Positions 1 to 5,517 of a stretch of DNA of 6,159 nt are shown in pieces. The notes under the pieces are model-generated. The model saw only the letters and a program-made list of their open reading frames with translations, ran no database searches and was not told the DNA's origin. The stretch is from Endomicrobium sp. (lineage in GTDB: Bacteria > Elusimicrobiota > Endomicrobiia > Endomicrobiales > Endomicrobiaceae). A program made the position numbers and the translations under genes. How positions within the stretch are numbered: position 1 is the stretch's first letter; each line of letters begins with the position of its first letter. The DNA lies in NCBI GenBank assembly GCA_031264425.1, contig JAISDY010000076.1, positions 1 through 6,159 of the forward strand, given 5' to 3'.

Positions 1-92
1 ATATATCCCATATTTAGACCTCTGAAATTTTTATCTATATTGCAAAGGACATCTACTCCCTTTCCCAATATACGATTCTTTCTTTCCAAAGT
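1..92 (-). other. Possible 5' part of an unidentified gene running off the left edge
   Basis: On the minus strand a frame is open from just after a TAG at about 95-93 to the window edge, giving about 30 residues including the stretch GKGVDVLCNIDKNFRGLNMG. The composition looks protein-like, but I recognise no family. There is no ATG at its beginning, only TTG codons (about 89 and 77), and no good ribosome binding site. If real, the gene would be divergent from the specificity subunit to its right. In A+T-rich DNA a 30-codon open stretch can arise by chance, so this is only a pointer to look further left. Confidence 0.15.
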
Positions 93-130
93 CTAATATC
101 TATTTGAACTTTTGCAGTGATGTGCTTTCT

Positions 131-718
131 ATGAAAACATTAAAATTGAAGGAAATATGCACAGATATTTTCGCAGGAGCAGCTATTTTTGATAATGATA
201 GTCTCTCACGGGATTATAAAAACGGCGGGTATAGAGTTATAAGATTAGCTGATATTCAAAACAATGAAATTTCTTTTAAGGATTGTTTATTTTATAATAC
301 TCAAGACTATAAGAAAAACAGATATTTATTGCAGAACAACGATATTTTAATATCTTCTCGCGGAACTATTTTTAAAGTTGCAATTTTCTATAAAGAAGAC
401 ACATATAAAACAATACCATCGGGCTTCTTAACTTGTATCAGATTAAACCCAGAGTTGAATATATCAGTTAATTATGTAGCCGCTTATTTAAGACATAAAG
501 AAAATAGTATAATAGTGGGCGAAAAAAATATTAAAAAACAAATTGATAAGAAACCCAAAATTCAGTTAAAACTTTCTGATATTTACAGTATAGAAATTCC
601 CATTATTTCAAACAAAGTTCAAAAAGAAATAGATAAATTGTCTTCTAAAGCAATAAATTATTTAAAAAAGAATATTGAGAAGACAAGAGAGATAGGAGAG
701 ATAATATCTGCTATTTAA
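131..718 (+). CDS. hsdS: Type I restriction-modification specificity subunit (HsdS), single target-recognition domain
   Basis: This 195-residue protein resembles one half of a type I restriction-modification S subunit, the part that reads the DNA target for the HsdM methylase and HsdR nuclease. The N-terminal KLKEICTDIFAG segment, then YRVIRLADIQNNEI (about 34-47), LLQNNDILISSRGT (66-79) and IPSGFLTCIRLN (95-106) follow the Methylase_S target-recognition pattern. The segment LSDIYSIEIPI (148-158) and the charged helix at about 161-193 match the central conserved region that ends an S half. A full HsdS of about 400 residues has two such halves; here the second is absent and the frame ends cleanly at TAA. 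I chose ATG 131 because the family similarity starts there. An upstream in-frame TTG at 104 would add nine residues, and neither start has a strong ribosome binding site. No methylase or nuclease gene is visible, so it is an orphan within this window. It could work as a dimer with a distant HsdM or be a remnant. Confidence 0.82.
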   Translation: MKTLKLKEICTDIFAGAAIFDNDSLSRDYKNGGYRVIRLADIQNNEISFKDCLFYNTQDYKKNRYLLQNNDILISSRGTIFKVAIFYKEDTYKTIPSGFLTCIRLNPELNISVNYVAAYLRHKENSIIVGEKNIKKQIDKKPKIQLKLSDIYSIEIPIISNKVQKEIDKLSSKAINYLKKNIEKTREIGEIISAI

Positions 719-725
719 GGATAAA

Positions 726-773
726 ATGAATAATAAGGTTCGCTTGAGAAATGATAAATGCGGTTTATTTTAA
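726..773 (+). other. 15-codon frame with ribosome binding site, possible gene relic
   Basis: Immediately after the specificity subunit, AAGGA (717-721, overlapping its TAA stop) lies four bases before an ATG at 726. The frame reads MNNKVRLRNDKCGLF and stops at TAA 771-773. The spacing is what is expected for a translationally linked downstream gene, yet the frame ends after 15 codons. It may be the head of a decayed restriction-associated gene, a genuine tiny peptide, or chance. I recognise no homologue and see no continuation in other frames before the convergent crcB gene. Confidence 0.2.
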
Positions 774-827
774 TTTCTTGTTAAAGGGTTCTATAAATCT
801 CCACTTAAAGTTTATATATTAAATTTA
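774..827. other. Convergent intergenic spacer, no clear terminator
   Basis: This spacer lies between the plus-strand specificity-subunit region and the 3' end of the minus-strand crcB. The best structure is a weak, entirely A+T stem with one G-T pair around 807-827 (AAAGTTTA facing TAAATTTA across TATAT). It has no G+C-rich stem and no following T tract in either direction, so I do not call it an intrinsic terminator. Confidence 0.3.
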
Positions 828-1202
828 TCATGGAATAAATTTAATCAATGAATATCCAAGCAAAAATCCTAGCAAAGAAATTACAAGAGAAGATATAAGA
901 TACAAAAATCCTTCAAAGAAGTGATTATTTCTTAACAAATTAAAAAACTCTAAAGAGAAAGAAGAAAACGTAGTAAAACTGCCTAAAAAGCCAATCGCTA
1001 AAAAATGGCGGATCTTATAATTCTGCGTAAAATTTTGAAATACTCCGTCGTATACACCCATAAGAAAACAACCAAAGAAATTTATGATTATTATTGTTAA
1101 TGGAATTCCAAATTTCGCAATAGGAAGCCATTCTGAAATTAAGAATCTTGCCACCGCACCAATCGCTCCACCGAAAAAGACTACAATTATTGAAGATAAC
1201 AT
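828..1202 (-). CDS. crcB: Fluoride ion channel CrcB/Fluc
   Basis: This is a 124-residue hydrophobic protein with four membrane helices, the size of the Fluc channels that work as antiparallel dimers in the inner membrane and export toxic fluoride. Diagnostic segments are GGAIGAVARF (11-20), NFFGCFLMG (41-49, with the conserved pore asparagine N41) and GFLGSFTTFSSFS (71-83). The last holds the TTFS turn that forms the central sodium site, and F79 and F82 correspond to the phenylalanine box. I chose ATG 1202 because MLSSIIVVFFGGAIGAVARF aligns with the usual family N-terminus, and a weak purine stretch (AAGAGA, 1212-1207) precedes it. An upstream ATG at 1235 would add 11 charged residues and has no ribosome binding site. 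It lies 127 bases after priA and may have its own promoter; a TATGAT hexamer at 1236-1231 is the best -10 candidate but has no convincing -35. No fluoride riboswitch is apparent upstream. Confidence 0.92.
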   Translation of the reverse strand: MLSSIIVVFFGGAIGAVARFLISEWLPIAKFGIPLTIIIINFFGCFLMGVYDGVFQNFTQNYKIRHFLAIGFLGSFTTFSSFSLEFFNLLRNNHFFEGFLYLISSLVISLLGFLLGYSLIKFIP

Positions 1203-1329
1203 AAAATCTCTTATTTTTAAAAATGTAGTTATCATATAGCATAAAGTTTATAACAAAAACAACAAAAATTTAGTTTTATGCCAAACGTCTTCATTCTCCG
1301 CAATGAGTAAATGAAATATAAATTATTGT
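1203..1329 (-). other. priA-crcB intergenic region, weak hairpin only
   Basis: This spacer separates the end of priA from crcB. It contains a small stem, TCATT and AATGA around a GCGGAG loop (1291-1306), 24 bases past the priA stop. On the minus strand it is followed by a T-rich stretch (runs of five T's between about 1270 and 1250), but not directly. It could be a poor intrinsic terminator. The T-rich segment and TATGAT at 1236-1231 could belong to a crcB promoter. I could not fit the conserved GGCGAUG and CUGAUG segments of the fluoride riboswitch to it. Confidence 0.25.
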
Positions 1330-3315
1330 TTATAATAAATCTGAAGGCATTATTTCTACGCCGACAAAGGTTCCCGAAGATTGTTTAAAACTTTCTAAAA
1401 ATTTTACAAGATATAATATTTTTTTTCTTTCGCCTTTGATGATGATGTGTCGTCTGTAGGTATTATTCAGTTTGGCAATATAAGCTGGAACAGGACCCAA
1501 AAGCTTTAGCCCCACCTCATAACTGTCGTTTAAGCCTTTTAGAAAAGTAAAAAGATTTTCAGAATCTTCGTCAACTTTCCGTTCGTTTTTATTTCTTAAG
1601 ACTATTTTTGCAACATCACAATACGGAGGATAAAACATTTTTTTTCTTTGTTCTATCTCTATATTGTAAAAATTTACAAAGTCATGGTTTTTAGCGTGTT
1701 CTATTGCGTAATGCGTGGGATTATTAGTCTGAACTATAACACTGCCTTTAATGTTCCCCCTACCACTGCGTCCCGCAACTTGGGTTATAAGCTGAAAAGT
1801 TCTTTCCACGGATTTAAAACCGGGAAGATATAAAGATGTGTCGGCATCTATAACGCATACTAAACTTACTCTCGGGAAATCAAAACCTTTTGCTATCATT
1901 TGAGTGCCAAGCAATATGTCGTATTCTTCATTTTTCACACCGTTATAAGCGTTTGCGTAGATTTCTTTGGTGGAAGCCGTGTCGCTATCTAATCTAAATA
2001 TTTTTGCATTCTTAAAAAGTCTTTTTAACTCATCTTCAACTTTTTGTGTTCCTGTTCCAAAAACAGTAACTTCTCTACATTTGCAAACAGAACACGTTAG
2101 AGGCAAATGTTTTGCTTCCCCGCAGTAGTGACACTTCACTAAATCCGGATTTCTGTGAAAAACCATAGATATAGAGCATTTAGGGCATTGGTAAACAGCG
2201 CCGCATTTTTTGCACATAATCGCCGGAGAATACCCTCTGCGGTTCAAAAAAACTATTATCTGCTCTTTACGAGCTAAAGCTTTTGATATTGAGTCAACAG
2301 TTTCAGGAAGTAGTAAACTTGTTTTAAAAAGTCTTTCTTTAAGCGAAATAATTTTTACTTCTGGCAATTCTTTTTTATCAACACGCTCGCTTAGTTCTAT
2401 TAAACCGATTTTCTTTTCTTGCGCATCTCTATAGGTTTCAAGGCTCGGCGTAGCCGATCCAAAAATAACAACGGCATTATGGTATTTTCCCCTCCACTTT
2501 GCAATTTCTCTTGCATCATAAAAAGGTTTTTGCTCTTGTTTGTATGTATGTTCGTGCTCTTCGTCAATAACGATAACGCCCAACTTTTTGAACGGAGCAA
2601 AAATTGCAGATCTTGCTCCAAGCATTATTTTTATTTCGCCTGATTTTGCCTTATGAAATAATTTATATTTTTCAACATTTGTAATACCGCTATGCCAAAC
2701 GCCTATTTTAGAACCAAACCTTTTCGTCATTATATCCACAAACTGAGGCGTAAGTGAAATTTCAGGAATAAGCATTATTGCATTTTTATCCTGATTTAGA
2801 GCATACTCCATGGTGTTTATATATACTTCGGTTTTACCAGAGGCTGTAACTCCATGTACAAGAAAAACGCTATAAGAATTTTTCTCCAAACCTGCATTTA
2901 TTGCTGAAACAGCGTTTCTTTGGTGTGCATTTAAGATATGTCTTTCATATGAAAGTTCAGAAACATCTTTTGTCTTTTTAGAAATTTTTTTAGGGACCTG
3001 CATGGAAATAGGTATTATGGAAGAGTAAGCTTCGCCTAAAGAACATATATAATTTTTTGATATGTAGTCCGCAAGTTCTATTGTTTCGTTGTCAATTAAA
3101 ACTTCATCGTCTGTAACTTGTATAATCTGCTTTAATTTTAAAGACGAATCTTCCTCAATATGCAAACACGCAACAGCATAACCTGTTAAAATTCTTTTCC
3201 CAAACGGAATTTTAACTCTTTTACCAACGACACTTTCAGGATTTGTGCCTTCCGCCGTCAGGTAATAGAAAGTTTTGTTTAAAGGTACTGGGACAGCCAC
3301 GTCTAAAACTATCAT
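1330..3315 (-). CDS. priA: Primosomal protein N', replication restart helicase PriA
   Basis: PriA binds stalled or repaired forks and reloads the replicative helicase. From the chosen start it is 661 residues. The N-terminal 3'-end-binding domain covers about 1-105 (begins MIVLDVAVPVPLNKTFYY). The helicase core shows Walker A GVTASGKTE (155-163), DEEH (251-254), GSATPS (286-291), LGTQMIAKG (469-477) and QVAGRSGRG (512-520). A zinc region has eight cysteines at 368, 371, 377, 380, 395, 398, 408 and 411, plus an extra C413. The C-terminal domain is present to the end. The Walker lysine is K161, against about K230 in E. coli, because the winged-helix segment between the first domain and the helicase is essentially missing. 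A longer frame starts at 3363, but ATG 3315 matches the family N-terminus and forms an ATGA overlap with the preceding gene's stop; GGCGAG lies just upstream. Translation is probably coupled to the glycosylase gene. Confidence 0.97.
   Translation of the reverse strand: MIVLDVAVPVPLNKTFYYLTAEGTNPESVVGKRVKIPFGKRILTGYAVACLHIEEDSSLKLKQIIQVTDDEVLIDNETIELADYISKNYICSLGEAYSSIIPISMQVPKKISKKTKDVSELSYERHILNAHQRNAVSAINAGLEKNSYSVFLVHGVTASGKTEVYINTMEYALNQDKNAIMLIPEISLTPQFVDIMTKRFGSKIGVWHSGITNVEKYKLFHKAKSGEIKIMLGARSAIFAPFKKLGVIVIDEEHEHTYKQEQKPFYDAREIAKWRGKYHNAVVIFGSATPSLETYRDAQEKKIGLIELSERVDKKELPEVKIISLKERLFKTSLLLPETVDSISKALARKEQIIVFLNRRGYSPAIMCKKCGAVYQCPKCSISMVFHRNPDLVKCHYCGEAKHLPLTCSVCKCREVTVFGTGTQKVEDELKRLFKNAKIFRLDSDTASTKEIYANAYNGVKNEEYDILLGTQMIAKGFDFPRVSLVCVIDADTSLYLPGFKSVERTFQLITQVAGRSGRGNIKGSVIVQTNNPTHYAIEHAKNHDFVNFYNIEIEQRKKMFYPPYCDVAKIVLRNKNERKVDEDSENLFTFLKGLNDSYEVGLKLLGPVPAYIAKLNNTYRRHIIIKGERKKILYLVKFLESFKQSSGTFVGVEIMPSDLL
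3312..3315 (-). promoter_or_regulatory. ATGA stop-start overlap coupling udg to priA
   Basis: The priA ATG (3315-3313) shares bases with the TGA stop (3314-3312) of the upstream glycosylase gene. A GGCGAG purine stretch inside the last glycosylase codons can serve as ribosome binding site. This arrangement typically lets a terminating ribosome restart on the next gene, and it is the main reason for preferring this priA start over the in-frame ATG 48 bases upstream. Confidence 0.75.
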
Positions 3316-4073
3316 ATCTCGCCTGTATCCAAATAATGCATTACTCTTTTCATATCGTCCCAAACAAATTTTTTCAAACTTGGGTTTCTGAGTAAAGCCG
3401 CAGGGTGGTATGTAGCCATAAGCTTTATGCCTTTATATTCTTTTACAACGCCTCTAATTTTACTTATAGACTCTTCGCTATACAAAAGACATTTTGCCGA
3501 AGATGCGCCTAAAGTTATGATAATTTTAGGTTTGATAATTTTTATTTGCTCATCTAAATAATGTTTGCAGGTTTCCATTTCAAGCGGAGTAGGAGGTCTG
3601 TCGTTAGATCTCTTCTCAGGATTTATAGGATCTATCATAGGGTGGCATTTAACAATATTTGTTATGTAAACATTTTCTCTTGTATAACCCATAGCTTCAA
3701 TAATTTTTGTCAAAAGCTGTCCCGCTTTACCAACAAAAGGCTCGCCTTTGTGATCTTCGTCAAAACCCGGACCTTCGCCCACAAACATTAAGTCTGCTGT
3801 TGGTGAACCTACGCCGATAACAGCATTTAATCTACTGTTTCCTAAAGAGCATTCCTTACAAGAATCTATTGTCCTCTTTAATGTTTCAAGCATTTCTTTA
3901 GGACTCAAGACACTTTCAGGTTGTTTTTTTTTGGAAAATGTTTTTACAGACTCTTCTTTTGAACTTCTCTTATCAATAGGCATTTTAGGAATTTCAATTT
4001 CTCCCCAATTTAAATATTCTTCAAGCGTTCTTTTTGAAAGGCTTAATATTTTCAAATATTCTGACTGTTTCAT
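3312..4073 (-). CDS. Uracil-DNA glycosylase, family 4 (iron-sulfur)
   Basis: This 253-residue enzyme removes uracil from DNA, starting base-excision repair after cytosine deamination. Family 4 hallmarks are visible: CKEC (C72, C75) with C143 and C169 as the likely [4Fe-4S] ligands, the active-site loop GEGPGFDED (99-107), GEPFVGKAGQLL (110-121) and the HPAALLRNP motif (223-231). C143 and C169 are 25 residues apart, about ten more than in typical members, because of an insertion (about 147-158). Residues 1-30 form a predicted helix plus linker (LSLSKRTLEEYLNWGEIEIP) like the N-terminal extension of many longer family members. This supports the start at 4073 even though it lies 53 bases inside coaB; AGCGGGA is the upstream purine patch. 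A lysine- and serine-rich, low-complexity linker (about 33-60) separates the helix from the catalytic domain and contains an A9 run. It overlaps priA by four bases. Related proteins are sometimes labelled SPO1 DNA polymerase-related. Confidence 0.93.
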   Translation of the reverse strand: MKQSEYLKILSLSKRTLEEYLNWGEIEIPKMPIDKRSSKEESVKTFSKKKQPESVLSPKEMLETLKRTIDSCKECSLGNSRLNAVIGVGSPTADLMFVGEGPGFDEDHKGEPFVGKAGQLLTKIIEAMGYTRENVYITNIVKCHPMIDPINPEKRSNDRPPTPLEMETCKHYLDEQIKIIKPKIIITLGASSAKCLLYSEESISKIRGVVKEYKGIKLMATYHPAALLRNPSLKKFVWDDMKRVMHYLDTGEI

Positions 4074-4674
4074 CTATAATTTTTCCCGCTATAAATTTCT
4101 TGCTTCTATTTTCTATTTTTATAATACTATCAGAGCTCATCAAATAAACAGTAGTCTTATCATAGCCGAAAGAATCTCTCCCATTGGCAACAATTAAGTC
4201 TAAGTTTTTGCTTCTCAATTTAAGTTTGGCGGTCGCAAGAAGGTTTTGGGTTTCAAGAGCAAAACCGACAACAACTTGAGCAGATTTATTTCTACCGCAA
4301 TATTTTACAATATCAGGATTCTTTTTAAGTTCTAGTAAAATTGAATTACCAGACTTTTTTATTTTATTTTTTTGAAATTTAGCAGGTCTATAGTCGGCAA
4401 CCGCAGCCACGCTTATGATAATGTCGGCTTTCTGTAAATTTAATTTAGACGCTTTAAACATCTCAAGAGTAGTCGTGACTTTTACAAGTTTTACTCTTTT
4501 GGGATATTTTTTAACTTCGCCCGAAATAAAAATAACTTTATATCCATTTTTTACGGCATAGTCAGCTAAAGCTAACCCCATTTTACCAGACGATTCGTTG
4601 CTTATATATCTGATAGGATCTATATATTCTTTGGTTGGACCCGATAGAATTAAAAGCGTAAGTTTTTTAGACAT
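4021..4674 (-). CDS. coaB: Phosphopantothenate-cysteine ligase (CoaB), separate from CoaC
   Basis: CoaB joins 4'-phosphopantothenate to cysteine using a nucleotide triphosphate (CTP in most bacteria), a cytoplasmic step of coenzyme A synthesis. The 217-residue protein matches the C-terminal half of bifunctional CoaBC: SGPTKEYIDPIRYISNESSG (11-30) with the catalytic asparagine equivalent N26, AAVADYRP (90-97), the lysine-rich KNKIKK (102-107), NPDI (119-122), VGFALET (136-142) and NGRDSFGYDKTTVYLM (164-179). It begins two bases after the coaC stop (TAATAATG junction) with GAAGG about 12 bases upstream, so translation is likely coupled. Its frame differs from coaC, and an in-frame TGA (4692-4690) lies just upstream of its ATG, so no fused protein is encoded by ordinary reading. 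Its final 53 bases overlap the start of the glycosylase gene. All the motifs I checked are intact. Confidence 0.95.
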   Translation of the reverse strand: MSKKLTLLILSGPTKEYIDPIRYISNESSGKMGLALADYAVKNGYKVIFISGEVKKYPKRVKLVKVTTTLEMFKASKLNLQKADIIISVAAVADYRPAKFQKNKIKKSGNSILLELKKNPDIVKYCGRNKSAQVVVGFALETQNLLATAKLKLRSKNLDLIVANGRDSFGYDKTTVYLMSSDSIIKIENRSKKFIAGKIIDETVRIFENIKPFKKNA

Positions 4675-4676
4675 TA

Positions 4677-5219
4677 TTAGAACAGACCTTCAACTGCAGA
4701 AAGTATTGCCTCTACAGAAGCAAGCCTACCGTCGCCACAATCGCCACACGCAAGCTCGCCTTTTTCAGGCATAACAAACTTATAACCGTAACTCTTCAAA
4801 GTTTCAATATTGTTTTGCACGGCTTTGTGGTTTAACATACTGGAATTCATAGCGGGACATATCAAAATTTTTGCTTTAGAAGCGAGGACCGTACACGTAA
4901 GCAAATCGTCAGCTCTTCCGCAAGCAAATCTTGCAATAATATCAGCGGTAGCCGGAGCAACAACTATAACTTCGGCTTTTTTTGCCAAAGATATATGATT
5001 TATTTCCCAACTATCAGGAATATCAAACATTCCGAAGTAAACTCTATTTTTTGAAAGTGTCTGCAGAGTAAGCGAAGTTATAAACTTTGCCCCTCCATTT
5101 GTGAGGATACATTCTACGTTTGCGCCAAGTTTAACAAGTCCTCTTATAATATCGCAGCTTTTATACGCCGCAATACCTCCACAAACGCCTAAAACAATAT
5201 TCTTATTTTTCAAGGACAT
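4677..5219 (-). CDS. coaC: Phosphopantothenoylcysteine decarboxylase (CoaC), separate from CoaB
   Basis: CoaC is an FMN-dependent flavoprotein that decarboxylates 4'-phosphopantothenoylcysteine to 4'-phosphopantetheine. The 180-residue protein equals the N-terminal half of bifunctional CoaBC: GGIAAYK (14-20) at the flavin-binding start, the catalytic histidine H75 in EINHISL, APATADIIAR (88-97), CPAMN (121-125) and the substrate-binding flap GELACGDCGDGR (154-165) with the redox or proton-donor cysteine C158. It ends AVEGLF then TAA, where fused proteins continue through a short linker into CoaB. The start at 5219 is supported by TAAGG six bases upstream and by MSLKNKNIVLGVCGG matching the usual N-terminus. 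The length is right for a stand-alone decarboxylase of the HFCD flavoprotein family (relatives include EpiD and UbiX-like enzymes), but the flap and the adjacent coaB make CoaC the clear choice. Confidence 0.95.
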   Translation of the reverse strand: MSLKNKNIVLGVCGGIAAYKSCDIIRGLVKLGANVECILTNGGAKFITSLTLQTLSKNRVYFGMFDIPDSWEINHISLAKKAEVIVVAPATADIIARFACGRADDLLTCTVLASKAKILICPAMNSSMLNHKAVQNNIETLKSYGYKFVMPEKGELACGDCGDGRLASVEAILSAVEGLF

Positions 5220-5237
5220 TTTTTACCTTAAAAATCT

Positions 5238-5495
5238 TTAGCACCCTTCTTGCCTATCTAAAGCTGCTTTGACCTTTTTCATTTTTTTGCGAAGCTCTTC
5301 CATTTTTTCAGGAGTAGCCACATCTGTAACAATATCGCTTAGAGCTTTGTTTATAATGTCCGCTTGATCCAATTTTCTAAATTCTTCGTTTTGTATATTT
5401 AAATGAATCCATTCTATGGCATGTTTTACTATATCATACCTACCCAGTTTAGATGAAGATACTGCCGATCCTAATTGACTTTCCGTTAATACCAT
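5238..5495 (-). CDS. rpoZ: Probable RNA polymerase omega subunit (divergent)
   Basis: This 85-residue protein sits between gmk and coaC, the usual place of rpoZ, and its sequence is compatible with the omega/Rpb6 fold that helps assemble the beta' subunit. LGRYDIVKHAIEWIH (17-31) parallels the NRFDLVxxAxxRA helix, and ADIINKALSDIVTDVATPEKM (45-65) parallels the second conserved segment that in typical omegas reads like KPVxxALxEIxxGxI. The central part and the highly charged C-terminal helix (66-82) are not typical, and conservation is low, so the call leans partly on position. The start is firm: GGAGG at 5504-5500, four bases before ATG, is the best ribosome binding site in the window. Gaps are 22 bases after gmk and 18 bases before coaC. 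The alternative is a small conserved protein of unknown function occupying the rpoZ slot. Confidence 0.75.
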   Translation of the reverse strand: MVLTESQLGSAVSSSKLGRYDIVKHAIEWIHLNIQNEEFRKLDQADIINKALSDIVTDVATPEKMEELRKKMKKVKAALDRQEGC

Positions 5496-5499
5496 TATT

Positions 5500-5504
5500 C
5501 CTCC
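5500..5504 (-). promoter_or_regulatory. Strong ribosome binding site of rpoZ
   Basis: GGAGG precedes the rpoZ ATG by four bases (AATA). It is close to a perfect anti-16S match, while the other genes of the cluster carry weaker sites (TAAGG for coaC, GAAGG for coaB, GGAA for gmk). It fixes the rpoZ start. Confidence 0.7.
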
Positions 5505-5517
5505 AAGAGTACAACTT

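Noticed and set aside
807..827. A+T-only hairpin as a bidirectional terminator
   Set aside because: The stem has no G-C pairs, includes a G-T pair, and lacks a T tract on either side.
1015..1242. 75-codon minus-strand frame overlapping crcB
   Set aside because: It is an out-of-frame shadow of crcB, which has clear Fluc motifs; the product shows no family features.
2400..2621. 73-codon minus-strand frame inside priA
   Set aside because: It overlaps the priA helicase core (DEEH and GSATPS region) in another frame and has no recognisable product.
1648..2643. Three plus-strand frames of 61-74 codons opposite priA
   Set aside because: They are antisense to conserved priA domains, have no family features, and their low-complexity composition reflects the opposite strand.
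3316..3363. 16-residue upstream extension of PriA from the in-frame ATG at 3363
   Set aside because: The family N-terminus matches MIVLDVAVPVPL at 3315, and the ATGA overlap supports that start; the extension is just the glycosylase tail read in another frame.
3561..4197. Plus-strand frames opposite the glycosylase and coaB
   Set aside because: They are antisense shadows of genes with intact catalytic motifs.
4675..4692. Programmed frameshift joining coaC and coaB
   Set aside because: No slippery heptamer or following structure is evident, and coaB has its own ATG directly after the coaC stop.
4810..4998. Plus-strand frame opposite coaC
   Set aside because: It is an antisense shadow of the conserved APATADIIAR and PAMN region.
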